Assembly (NCBI RefSeq): GCF_030704685.1
Contig: NZ_JAUZDX010000006.1
Span: 1 to 64,000 of the forward strand
Reading direction: 5' to 3'
DNA length: 64,000 nt
DNA from: Acidovorax sp. A1169
GTDB taxonomy: Bacteria; Pseudomonadota; Gammaproteobacteria; Burkholderiales; Burkholderiaceae_C
Shown here: positions 48,035 through 56,868 of the stretch, one piece after another
Layout of the letters: each line of letters starts with the position of its first letter
Numbering within the stretch: the first letter of the stretch is position 1
Position numbers and translations under genes: made by a program
The notes under the pieces: model-generated
The model's input: only the letters and a program-made list of their open reading frames with translations
What the model was told of the DNA's origin: nothing
The model's database searches: none

Positions 48035-48063
48035 AAAGCCAGTTCCACGGTGGCACTGGCTTT
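48035..48063. terminator. Hairpin after glnB
   Basis: AAAGCCAGT (48035-48043) with ACTGGCTTT (48055-48063), perfect 9-bp stem with CCAC/GGTGG inside the loop. The T-run is only three bases. It lies between convergent glnB and the LOG gene and follows a CCCCCTGAG direct repeat at about 47984 and 48003. Confidence 0.5.
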
Positions 48064-48093
48064 GCATCACGCCAGTTTTGGCGGGCCTTTGGC

Positions 48094-48687
48094 CTAGATC
48101 ACCGAACGCAGCGGGATGTGGCGCGCATTGCTGCCGGCCTGTTCGACCAGCGTCTGTAGCAGTGCAGGAGTATCACTGCCTGCGTGCAGCAGCCCCATCT
48201 GCCATTCGCCCATGAAGCCGCTGGCCACGCTGTGGTTCAAAAAGGCCAGCAGGCCGTCGTAGTAGCCGGCCACGTTGAGCAGGCCCAGGGGCTTGTCGTG
48301 GTAGCCGAGCTGGCGCCAGGTCCAGACCTCGAACAGTTCCTCGAAGGTGCCGATGCCGCCGGGCAGGGCGATGAAGGCATCGCTGCGCTCGGCCATCATG
48401 GCCTTGCGCTCGTGCATGGTCTGCACGATGTGCAATTCATCGCACTGGCGGTTGGCCAGTTCCTTGTCGACCAGGGCCTGGGGGATGATGCCCACCACGC
48501 GGCCACCGGCCTGGCGCGTGGCCTCGGCCACGGTGCCCATGAGGCCGCTGCGCCCGCCGCCATAGACCAGTTGCCCGCCATGCGCGCCGATCCATGTGCC
48601 CACGGCCGTGGCCGCCTCGGCATAGGCCCCGTTCTCGCCGGGGCGCGAACCGCAGTACACGCAGATGGAAAAAGCCGGTTCAGCCAT
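48094..48687 (-). CDS. LOG-family cytokinin riboside 5'-monophosphate phosphoribohydrolase-like protein
   Basis: A 197-residue Rossmann protein (TIGR00730). It has SICVYCGSRPG at the start, LVYGGGRSGLMG, Met-His-Glu-Arg-Lys in TMHERKAMM and the signature PGGIGTFEELFEVWTWRQLG. Family members cleave nucleoside monophosphates to base and ribose 5-phosphate; in bacteria the role is mostly nucleotide turnover. It overlaps the dgkA 3' end by eight bases. Confidence 0.9.
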   Translation of the reverse strand: MAEPAFSICVYCGSRPGENGAYAEAATAVGTWIGAHGGQLVYGGGRSGLMGTVAEATRQAGGRVVGIIPQALVDKELANRQCDELHIVQTMHERKAMMAERSDAFIALPGGIGTFEELFEVWTWRQLGYHDKPLGLLNVAGYYDGLLAFLNHSVASGFMGEWQMGLLHAGSDTPALLQTLVEQAGSNARHIPLRSVI

Positions 48688-49084
48688 GCGCGATCCTTTG
48701 AAAAATGGCCCCTGCCCAGATGCCCGCGCACAGCAGCAGGGCCAGCAGCACGGCGGCACTGCCCATGTCCTTGGCGCGCTTGGACAGATCGTGCCATTCA
48801 GGCCCGATGCGGTCGATGGCGGTCTCGATGCCGGTGTTGAGCAGCTCGACGATCATCACGATCACCACCGAGCCGGCCAGGAGGGCCACCTCCACCCAGC
48901 TGCGCCCCAGCCACAGCGAGGCGGGCAGCAGCACGATGGCGGCGATGGCCTCCTGGCGAAAGGCCTTTTCACCCCAGCCGGCGCGCAGGCCTTCGAACGA
49001 GTAGCCGGCCGCATGCCAGATGCGGTTCAGGCCCGTGCGGGCTTTCTGGGGATTGGCGGGGGCAGTGGGCTGGGGTGTGGACAT
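48680..49084 (-). CDS. dgkA: Diacylglycerol kinase
   Basis: A 134-residue inner-membrane enzyme with three helices. Marks are the surface segment GLRAGWGEKAFRQEA, the family signature IVELLNTGIETAIDRIG and KRAKDMGSAAVLLALLL. It phosphorylates diacylglycerol to return it to phospholipid synthesis. Start ATG 49084 gives the usual family length plus a short Pro/Ala-rich N-terminus. Confidence 0.93.
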   Translation of the reverse strand: MSTPQPTAPANPQKARTGLNRIWHAAGYSFEGLRAGWGEKAFRQEAIAAIVLLPASLWLGRSWVEVALLAGSVVIVMIVELLNTGIETAIDRIGPEWHDLSKRAKDMGSAAVLLALLLCAGIWAGAIFQRIAHG

Positions 49085-49162
49085 AAGAAAAACCGGGATT
49101 CTCGCGCAGTGTTGTGACGGTGGGCTTAAGAACCTGCTCAAAGAAGCCTGCACCGAAGGAGC

Positions 49163-49708
49163 CTATTTCTTGCGGTGCTCGAAATGCACCAGGCGGGTGC
49201 CGGCCAGTGCATCGTGCCAGAACTGCCGCTCTGGATGGAAGCGCGCCAGAATGGCCCAGACGGCCACCCAGCCGATGACGAGGACCGTGGTCTCCCCGCC
49301 CGAGAGCGCGAAGGGCGATACGGCGGCCAGCGGCGGCAAGAACCACAGCCAGCTGAGCACGTAGCGCAGCAGAGCGCGCGGCTGGCTGATGGGGCGGCCG
49401 GCACGGTCCACCATGCGGATGTTCCAGGTCTTCATGGCCAGGGTCTGGCCCTTGGCCCAGAACCAGGTGAAGTAGATGCCGAACACCACGAACAGAAAGG
49501 CCTGCAGTGCATGGCGGTTGTCCATGGCATTGCGTGTCTGGCTCAGGGTGCCGAACAGGTAGCCGGCGATGAAGACCACGCCGAACATCAGCATGCCCTC
49601 GTACAGCCAGCAGGCCATGCGGCGCATGAGGCTGGGGGTGGTGGCGGGTGCTGTGGCCGGGGGCGCCATGTCTGCCTGCGGCGTGCTGGGGGTGGGGGAT
49701 GCGGGCAT
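49163..49708 (-). CDS. RDD family membrane protein
   Basis: A 181-residue protein with the RDD domain: RRMACWLYEGMLMFGVVF, helix AFLFVVFGIYFTWFWAKGQ, TWNIRMVDRAGRPISQPRALLRYV, and the closing ERQFWHDALAGTRLV. The first Asp of the R-D-D set is replaced by Glu (YEGML). A Pro/Ala-rich cytosolic N-terminus precedes. Function is unknown. Fourth gene of the ECF sigma operon. Confidence 0.85.
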   Translation of the reverse strand: MPASPTPSTPQADMAPPATAPATTPSLMRRMACWLYEGMLMFGVVFIAGYLFGTLSQTRNAMDNRHALQAFLFVVFGIYFTWFWAKGQTLAMKTWNIRMVDRAGRPISQPRALLRYVLSWLWFLPPLAAVSPFALSGGETTVLVIGWVAVWAILARFHPERQFWHDALAGTRLVHFEHRKK

Positions 49709-49740
49709 TCCGGGCTGCGGGATCGGCGCGGCAGGCGCCG

Positions 49741-50643
49741 TCAGTTGTTGGGGTACAGGCCGGAATTGTCGGCGCTGGGCGGTGCTGCGGGGGCAGCCGG
49801 GTCGGAGCCTGCGGGCGCCAGCGGTGGCAGCGCGGCCGGCACGGCGGTGGGCACGGCCACGGGGGCTGTTTCCACCACCACGGGGCCGGCAGGGTTGGAG
49901 GCCGAGGCCTCTGCAGCGGGCATGGCGGCGGGTATTGGCATCGCCAGGCGCGGGCCGTGGTCGGTCACCGGGGGAATCTTGGGCGCATTGGGGCGCAGGG
50001 GGTTGGCCTGCGTGGCGGCGGGCACCTGCACCAGTTTGCGTGGGGACACAGGGCGCAGCGCGGTCGCCGCACCCTGGGGGTTGGGCGGCGCCGTGGCTGC
50101 CAGCAGGTCGCGCTCCTCGGCCGTCAAGGCCTGGTAGGCCTCCCACTGGGCGAGCTTGTTGTCCCGGGCCAGGCGGTTGGTGCTGGCGTAGTTCAGGCGG
50201 GCCTGGCTGCGCTGCTGAGCGCTCAGGCTGGCCCATTCGGTCATGCGGCTGTGCAGCTTGGCCTGCTCCTCTTCGGGCAGTTCCGGGAAATTCACCGCCA
50301 ACGCCAGCCAGCGGCGCTTTTGCACCTCGCTGATCAGCGACCAGCGTTCGGCCAGGGGGTAGAGCGCGAGCTTTTGCCGGGTGTTCAGTGTTTCCCAGCC
50401 CGGGCCTGCAGCCACTTCGGCCAGACCTTCGGAGGGCAGGGCGGTGGCGCCGCCCGCGGGGCGCAGGGCTGTTGCCGCCGCAGGGGTGGGGCGCGTGGCG
50501 GCCGAGGGCAGCAAGGTGGCTGGCGCCATGCCCACCTGCTGCACGACGACCGTCACGGCGAAGGCGGTCAGCGCGCCCAGAAGCGCCAAAGCCAGCACGA
50601 TGGCTGGCAGTGGTGGGGGGGCGTCGGGAAGTCCTTTATGCAT
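49741..50643 (-). CDS. DUF3106 protein
   Basis: A 300-residue protein with one N-terminal membrane helix (PAIVLALALLGALTAFAVTVV), an Ala/Pro-rich linker and the DUF3106 core of short helices WETLNTRQKLALYPLAERW, RRWLALAVNFPELPEEEQAK and MTEWASLSAQQRSQARLNY. The C-terminal 110 residues are low-complexity Ala/Pro. The core looks like the periplasmic helical repeats of CpxP/ZraP-type stress sensors. Likely a periplasmic partner in the sigma factor circuit (inferred). Confidence 0.8.
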   Translation of the reverse strand: MHKGLPDAPPPLPAIVLALALLGALTAFAVTVVVQQVGMAPATLLPSAATRPTPAAATALRPAGGATALPSEGLAEVAAGPGWETLNTRQKLALYPLAERWSLISEVQKRRWLALAVNFPELPEEEQAKLHSRMTEWASLSAQQRSQARLNYASTNRLARDNKLAQWEAYQALTAEERDLLAATAPPNPQGAATALRPVSPRKLVQVPAATQANPLRPNAPKIPPVTDHGPRLAMPIPAAMPAAEASASNPAGPVVVETAPVAVPTAVPAALPPLAPAGSDPAAPAAPPSADNSGLYPNN

Positions 50644-50663
50644 GCATCGGGCAGTGGGCCAAA

Positions 50664-51119
50664 TCAGTGATTCTGCGCTGCCGTTTTGAGGAACTGGACA
50701 AATCCCGGGTCGGAGTAGGCTTCTGGAGGCAACTCATCGGTCAGCAGGGCGGCATCCACCTCGGCGACCTCGTTGGCGCCAAATTCGTCCTGCACCGTGC
50801 TGATGAAGAACAGGCCCACCACCAGCGCGATCAGCGGCACGGCGGACACCAGGGCATTCCACCAGCTGTTGCCCTCGCTGCCACCGCCGCCGAGGGCGGC
50901 CGAGGCGCCGCCGGCCAGCACCACCGGAGCGGCTGCCCTGGCGGGTGCGCGCACGGGGGCCAGCACCTTGCGCCGGGCCAGTGCCTGCATGCGCGATGCG
51001 CGCAGGCGCTCCGAGATGTCATAGGGCAGATCCTGCGAGCCATCCGTCAGCCGCGCCGATACGCGGCGGGCAAAACGTTCTGCTGCAGCTTCCTGGGAGA
51101 GGGTAGGGGCGGTGTTCAC
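50664..51119 (-). CDS. DUF3619 protein, candidate anti-sigma factor
   Basis: A 151-residue protein with a cytosolic N-terminal helical part (LSQEAAAERFARRVSARLTDG), a Gly/Ala linker, one membrane helix (WWNALVSAVPLIALVVGLFFIST) and a short periplasmic tail. The start is GTG at 51119, overlapping the sigma factor stop as GTGA, which fixes the start and implies coupled, stoichiometric translation. Topology and coupling to an ECF sigma gene are those of anti-sigma factors; this is inference, DUF3619 having no proven role. Confidence 0.8.
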   Translation of the reverse strand: MNTAPTLSQEAAAERFARRVSARLTDGSQDLPYDISERLRASRMQALARRKVLAPVRAPARAAAPVVLAGGASAALGGGGSEGNSWWNALVSAVPLIALVVGLFFISTVQDEFGANEVAEVDAALLTDELPPEAYSDPGFVQFLKTAAQNH

Positions 51120-51685
51120 AGTTCTATTCCTTTGGCTTTCAGTGCCTTGCTCAGGGTTTGTATGGCACGAAAACAGTGCGTTTTCACACTGCCTTCCGAA
51201 CAACCCATGGCGGCTGCCGTTTCTGATACATCCATTTCTTCCCAGTAACGCATGAGGAAGGCTTCCCGTTGACGTGCTGGCAATTCTTCTATCTCGGCCT
51301 CTATCTGGTGGAAGGTCTGGGCCCTTCGGGTCAGGTCTTCGGCACTTTCGGCCTTGTCCCCGTCGTCGGGGCCGGAGTACGCCTCCAACAGATCAAAATC
51401 CATGCCATCTTCTCCGGGCCCTTCGAAGTCACTCATGCTCGAAAACAGTGCATTGCGTGTCTTCTGGCGCCGAAACCAGTCCAGGGTGCAGTTGGAGAGG
51501 ATGCGCTGAAAGAGCATGGGCAGCTCGGCCGCCGGCTTGTCCCCATAGTGTTCGGCCAGCTTGAGCATGCTGTCCTGCACGATGTCCAGGGCCGCTTCCT
51601 CATTGCGGACGTGGTAGACCGAGCGCTTGAAGGCACGCTTTTCTACGCTTTTGAGGAAATCGGAGAGTTCTTGTTCGGTTGCCAA
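51116..51685 (-). CDS. RpoE-like ECF sigma-70 factor
   Basis: A 189-residue ECF sigma factor. Region 2 includes VYHVRNEEAALDIVQDSMLKLAEHYG and LPMLFQRILSNCTLDWFRRQ; region 4 includes ELPARQREAFLMRYWEEMDVSETAAAMGCSEGSVKTHCFRAIQTL. The two are joined by a linker rich in Asp/Glu. The start is TTG at 51685, since no ATG or GTG is near and region 2 requires this N-terminus. It heads the operon sigma–DUF3619–DUF3106–RDD, which recurs in Comamonadaceae. Confidence 0.9.
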   Translation of the reverse strand: MATEQELSDFLKSVEKRAFKRSVYHVRNEEAALDIVQDSMLKLAEHYGDKPAAELPMLFQRILSNCTLDWFRRQKTRNALFSSMSDFEGPGEDGMDFDLLEAYSGPDDGDKAESAEDLTRRAQTFHQIEAEIEELPARQREAFLMRYWEEMDVSETAAAMGCSEGSVKTHCFRAIQTLSKALKAKGIEL

Positions 51686-51998
51686 GACGGGTCAGCCCGG
51701 GAATGGGATGCTGCGGGGCATGCGCCAGTGCGGCGCCCCAACAACAGGTGCAGAACCCCTCCAGAGAAGAGCCCAGCCACCGATTATCGCATCCTCTGGT
51801 GTTTTTTTAGACGCAGCATGCATTTGCACGTGTTGCAGTGCGATAATCGCGGCTGCAATTCAAAAGGCAAACGGGTCACGGTCCGGCGCGGCAATCATCC
51901 CGCCCATGTCCTTGGCCTCAAGTTCCAAGCTGGCTCCACAAGAGTCCATGCAAGGGGCACCCAAGGTTTTTCGTCAGAGAAATTCACAAAGGTTGATC
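51686..51998. other. Gap between the sigma factor operon and ilvB
   Basis: A 313-base divergent gap. It must hold the promoters of both the sigma operon and ilvBNC. A GATAAT around 51852 is a possible -10 box for ilvB, giving a ~140-base leader. No Ile/Val/Leu-rich leader peptide with a following terminator was found, in contrast to leuA. Confidence 0.4.
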
Positions 51999-53795
51999 AT
52001 GGAAATCTCCAAGGCCGAGCTCACATCGGCAGCCGCTGCTTCGCAGGGCAACAACACCCCCTCCGCTTCCGGCTCTCAGGACCTCATGGGTGCCGAGATC
52101 CTCATCAAGTCGCTCCAGGCAGAGAATGTCGAGTTCATCTGGGGCTACCCCGGCGGTGCAGTTCTGTACATCTACGACGCGCTGTACAAGCAAGACACCA
52201 TCCAGCACGTGCTGGTGCGCCACGAGCAGGCGGCTGTGCACGCCGCCGACGGCTATGCTCGCGCCACCGGTGAAGTGGGCGTCGCCCTGGTCACTTCGGG
52301 CCCCGGCCTGACCAATGCCGTCACCGGCATCGCCACGGCGTACATGGATTCGATCCCCATGGTGATCATCTCCGGCCAGGTGCCCACGGCCGCCATCGGG
52401 CTCGATGCCTTCCAGGAATGCGACACCGTCGGCATCACGCGCCCCATCGTCAAGCACAATTTCCTGGTCAAGGACCCGCGCGACCTGGCCGTCACGCTCA
52501 AGAAGGCCTTCCACATCGCCCGCACCGGTCGCCCCGGCCCCGTGGTGGTCGATATCCCGAAGGACGTGTCCTTCAAGAAGGCGGCCTACACCGGCTACCC
52601 CCAGAGCGTGGAAATGCGCTCGTACAACCCCGTGCGCAAGGGCCACAGTGGCCAGATCCGCAAGGCGCTGCAGCTGCTGCTGGCCGCCAAGCGCCCCTAC
52701 ATCTACACCGGCGGCGGCGTGCTGCTGGGCAATGCCACCAACGAGCTGCGCACGCTGGTGGACATGCTGGGCTACCCGGTCACCAACACGCTGATGGGCC
52801 TAGGGGCCTACCCCGCTTCGGACCGCAAATTCCTGGGCATGCTGGGCATGCACGGCACCATCGAAGCCAACAACGCCATGCAGAACTGCGACGTGCTGCT
52901 GGCCGTGGGCGCGCGCTTCGACGACCGCGTGATCGGCAACCCCAAGCACTTCGCGCAGAACGACCGCAAGATCATCCACGTGGACATCGATCCGTCGAGC
53001 ATCTCCAAGCGCGTGAAGGTCGACATCCCGATCGTCGGCGACGTGAAGGACGTGCTCACCGAGCTGATCTCCATGGTCCGCGAGAGCAGCACCCGCCCCG
53101 ATGCCGGCGCCCTGGCCGCCTGGTGGGACACCATCGAAGGCTGGCGCAAGCGCGACTGCCTGAAGTACAGCATGGGCAGTCCCGACGTCATCAAGCCCCA
53201 GTACGTGGTGGAAACGCTGTGGAACATGACCAAGGACGTGGACACCTACATCACGTCCGACGTGGGCCAGCACCAGATGTGGGCAGCCCAGTACTACCGC
53301 TTCGACGAGCCGCGCCGCTGGATCAACTCCGGTGGCCTGGGCACCATGGGCGTGGGCATTCCCTATGCCATGGGCATCAAGCTGGCCAAGCCGCAAGCCG
53401 AGGTGTTCTGCATCACCGGCGAAGGCTCGGTGCAGATGAACATCCAGGAGCTGTCGACCTGCCTGCAGTACAACACGCCGATCAAGATCTGCTCGTTGAA
53501 CAACCGCTACCTGGGCATGGTGCGCCAGTGGCAGGAGATCGAATACTCCGGCCGCTACAGCCACAGCTACATGGATGCGCTGCCCAACTTCGTGAAGCTG
53601 GCCGAGGCCTATGGCCACGTCGGCATGCTGATCGAGCACCCCAAGGACGTCGAGCCCGCGCTGCGCGAAGCACGCAAGCTCAAGGACCGCACGGTGTTTA
53701 TGGACTTCCGTACCGACCCCACCGAGAACGTGTTCCCGATGGTGCAGGCCGGCAAGGGCATCACCGAAATGCTGCTGGGCTCCGAAGACCTGTAA
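51999..53795 (+). CDS. ilvB: Acetolactate synthase, large (catalytic) subunit
   Basis: A 598-residue ThDP-dependent enzyme. Marks are the catalytic Glu in VRHEQAAVHAADGYARATG, FAD-binding central domain with AVGARFDDRVIGNP, and the ThDP motif GEGSVQMNIQELSTCLQYNTPIKICSLNN (GDG-type, here GEG). It joins two pyruvates, or pyruvate and 2-oxobutyrate, in valine/leucine/isoleucine synthesis. A non-conserved N-terminal ~28 residues precede DLMGAEILIKSL. AAAGG lies 6 bases before ATG 51999; the frame is open further upstream. Confidence 0.94.
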   Translation: MEISKAELTSAAAASQGNNTPSASGSQDLMGAEILIKSLQAENVEFIWGYPGGAVLYIYDALYKQDTIQHVLVRHEQAAVHAADGYARATGEVGVALVTSGPGLTNAVTGIATAYMDSIPMVIISGQVPTAAIGLDAFQECDTVGITRPIVKHNFLVKDPRDLAVTLKKAFHIARTGRPGPVVVDIPKDVSFKKAAYTGYPQSVEMRSYNPVRKGHSGQIRKALQLLLAAKRPYIYTGGGVLLGNATNELRTLVDMLGYPVTNTLMGLGAYPASDRKFLGMLGMHGTIEANNAMQNCDVLLAVGARFDDRVIGNPKHFAQNDRKIIHVDIDPSSISKRVKVDIPIVGDVKDVLTELISMVRESSTRPDAGALAAWWDTIEGWRKRDCLKYSMGSPDVIKPQYVVETLWNMTKDVDTYITSDVGQHQMWAAQYYRFDEPRRWINSGGLGTMGVGIPYAMGIKLAKPQAEVFCITGEGSVQMNIQELSTCLQYNTPIKICSLNNRYLGMVRQWQEIEYSGRYSHSYMDALPNFVKLAEAYGHVGMLIEHPKDVEPALREARKLKDRTVFMDFRTDPTENVFPMVQAGKGITEMLLGSEDL

Positions 53796-53870
53796 ACACA
53801 GGCCTTCGGCTCCCGCTACGGCCTGCAGCAAGCGGCAATTGCGATTGCGACTGCTGCGGGCCAATCTCCT

Positions 53871-53887
53871 GCTATCAACCTGATAGC
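53871..53887. repeat. Short hairpin between ilvB and ilvN
   Basis: GCTATCA–ACC–TGATAGC, a perfect 7-bp stem without a T-run. A similar, imperfect hairpin (TGCTAT–7–GTAGCA) is at 19414-19432. Short TAGC hairpins of this kind are scattered in Comamonadaceae; the role is unknown. Confidence 0.45.
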
Positions 53888-53970
53888 GTCACTTCGACGA
53901 ATCTATTGTCTGCCGAGCCTGCGCATTACCGTGCGCAGGGGAGGGCAGCGAAAAGAGGAATGTCTTCACC

Positions 53971-54462
53971 ATGAAACACATCATTGCCGTTTTGCTTGAG
54001 AACGAACCCGGTGCGCTGTCGCGCGTCGTGGGCCTGTTCTCTGCCCGTGGCTACAATATCGAATCGCTCACCGTGGCGCCCACCGAGGATCCATCGCTCT
54101 CGCGCATGACGATCCAGACCACGGGTTCCGACGACGTGATCGAGCAGATCACCAAGCACCTGAACCGCCTCATCGAAGTGGTCAAGGTGGTCGACCTCAC
54201 CGAGGGTGCCTACACAGAGCGCGAGCTCATGATGGTGAAGGTGCGCGCCGTAGGCAAGGAGCGCGAGGAGATGAAGCGCATGGCCGACATCTTCCGCGGC
54301 CGCATCATCGACGTGACCGAAAAGAGCTACACCATCGAGCTCACCGGTGACCAGTCCAAGAACGATGCCTTCCTGCAGGCCATCGACCGCACCGCCATCC
54401 TGGAAACCGTGCGAACCGGCGCCAGTGGCATTGGCCGTGGCGAGCGAATTCTGCGCGTGTAA
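53971..54462 (+). CDS. ilvN: Acetolactate synthase, small (regulatory) subunit
   Basis: A 163-residue protein of the IlvH/IlvN family. The N-terminal ACT domain begins KHIIAVLLENEPGALSRVVGLFSARGYNIESLTV; the C-terminal domain contains YTERELMMVKVRA and FRGRIIDVTEKSYTIELTG. It activates the large subunit and gives valine feedback control. It lies 175 bases after ilvB and 63 bases before ilvC. Could equally be named ilvH. Confidence 0.94.
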   Translation: MKHIIAVLLENEPGALSRVVGLFSARGYNIESLTVAPTEDPSLSRMTIQTTGSDDVIEQITKHLNRLIEVVKVVDLTEGAYTERELMMVKVRAVGKEREEMKRMADIFRGRIIDVTEKSYTIELTGDQSKNDAFLQAIDRTAILETVRTGASGIGRGERILRV

Positions 54463-55542
<1,080 letters not shown>

Positions 55543-55577
55543 TCTCGCGATCCACTGCGCCCTGCGTACACGATCCC

Positions 55578-55602
55578 AAAGGCCACTTCGGTGGCCTTTT
55601 TC
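55578..55602 (+). terminator. Terminator of ilvC
   Basis: AAGGCCAC–TTCG–GTGGCCTTTTT: perfect stem with UUCG loop and T-run. Confidence 0.93.
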
Positions 55603-55803
55603 GTTGCCGAGTGGGGCTGGGCATGCCACCTGCGGCGCGCCGCATGGCCTTGCGTAATCAATTGTTAACAGGTGCATGGTCCGGGTGCCTGCCGGTGCAG
55701 CTACACTGCGCCTTCGGTTCTCTCGGAGGGGGTGCCATGCGCCGTGCGGCGCAGGTGCCGATTACTATAAATTTGGTGGCTGTTCACGCCGGCTGGTCTG
55801 GCG

Positions 55804-56652
55804 ATGGAGATTTGTTCGATGCATGACGGCAAGGATTCCGCCGACGGTTCTGGCGTGATGGTGCGCAAACGGCGCAAGGGCATCTACATCCTGCCCAACC
55901 TGTTCACGCTGGCGGCGCTGTTCGGGGGCTTCTATTCCATCGTGATGGCGATGAACGGGCGCTTCGACCTGGCGGCCGTGGGCGTGTTCTGCGCCATGGT
56001 GCTCGACAGCCTGGACGGGCGCGTGGCCCGCATGACCAACACGCAAAGCGCCTTCGGTGAGCAGATGGATTCGCTGTCGGACATGGTGTCCTTTGGCGCC
56101 GCACCCGCGCTCATCGCCTACGAATGGTCGCTCAAGGGCCTGGGCCGCTGGGGCTGGATCGCGGCCTTCGTCTACTGCGCCTGCGCCGCGCTGCGCCTGG
56201 CGCGCTTCAACGTGAACACGGGCGTGGTCGACAAGCGCTACTTCCAGGGCCTGCCGTCGCCTGCTGCCGCTGCGCTGGTGGCCGGCTTCATCTGGCTCAT
56301 GACCGAGCTCGGGGTGCAACGCGGCATGGACACCTGGCTCACCTGGAACCAGGTCACCTGGATCATGTTCGCCTTCACGCTGTACGCCGGCCTCACCATG
56401 GTGACCAACGTGCCGTTCTACAGCTTCAAGGACATCCAGATGAAAAAGAGCGTGCCCTTCGTCGTGATCGTGCTGATCGCGCTGGGCATCGCCGTCATCA
56501 ACATCTCGCCGCCCATCATGCTGTTCAGCGTGTTCGTGCTGTATGGCCTGAGCGGCTACGGCGTATACGCCTGGCGCAAGGCCAAGGGGCAGCACAGCAG
56601 CGTGATCAGCACCTCCACCGACGAGCCCGACGAGCGCGGCCTGCACAAATGA
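55804..56652 (+). CDS. pssA: CDP-diacylglycerol–serine O-phosphatidyltransferase
   Basis: A 282-residue membrane enzyme (type II PSS) with about seven to eight hydrophobic segments. The CDP-alcohol phosphotransferase motif DGxxAR...GxxxDxxxD is present in LDSLDGRVARMTNTQ and FGEQMDSLSD. It makes phosphatidylserine, precursor of phosphatidylethanolamine. The true start may be the Met at 55819, which has GGAG 9 bases upstream. It lies between ilvC and leuA, a common arrangement in this order of bacteria. Confidence 0.92.
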   Translation: MEICSMHDGKDSADGSGVMVRKRRKGIYILPNLFTLAALFGGFYSIVMAMNGRFDLAAVGVFCAMVLDSLDGRVARMTNTQSAFGEQMDSLSDMVSFGAAPALIAYEWSLKGLGRWGWIAAFVYCACAALRLARFNVNTGVVDKRYFQGLPSPAAAALVAGFIWLMTELGVQRGMDTWLTWNQVTWIMFAFTLYAGLTMVTNVPFYSFKDIQMKKSVPFVVIVLIALGIAVINISPPIMLFSVFVLYGLSGYGVYAWRKAKGQHSSVISTSTDEPDERGLHK

Positions 56653-56696
56653 CGGCAGGGCGCCGCATTGACCGCACTTGTGCTACATTGCACTGC

Positions 56697-56753
56697 ATGA
56701 ACACGTTGGCCATTGCAATCCTACTGCTAGCTCCCCACGGGCGGAGACGGTAG
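56697..56753 (+). CDS. leuL: leuA leader peptide
   Basis: An 18-codon frame, [18 protein letters not shown], 45 bases after pssA and 116 bases before leuA. It contains four Leu codons, three in a row (CTA CTG CTA) of which CTA is rare in this GC-rich genome, and two Ile codons. A terminator hairpin starts 27 bases after its stop, and the sequence ACGGGC inside its last codons (56737-56742) can pair with GCCCGT in the 5' arm of that terminator. This is the layout of amino-acid attenuation: stalling at Leu codons would free the ACGGGC segment to form an antiterminator. No strong ribosome site is seen. Confidence 0.75.
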   Translation: MNTLAIAILLLAPHGRRR

Positions 56754-56776
56754 GCGCACGCGCACACGTTTTCCAC

Positions 56777-56813
56777 AAAGGCCCGTATGCACCCGCAACG
56801 GGCCTTTTGCTTT
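56777..56813 (+). terminator. leuA attenuator (terminator hairpin)
   Basis: GGCCCGT (56780-56786) pairs with ACGGGCC (56798-56804), with an inner TGC/GCA pair in the loop, preceded by AAA and followed by TTTTGCTTT. Intrinsic terminator in front of leuA. Confidence 0.82.
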
Positions 56814-56868
56814 GGGCGCCAGAATTCAGCGTTGCGGACCACCCCACCATCAATACCAGGAGAACCCC

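Noticed and set aside
51686..51998. Leader peptide or riboswitch before ilvB
   Set aside because: No branched-chain-codon-rich short frame and no terminator hairpin seen.
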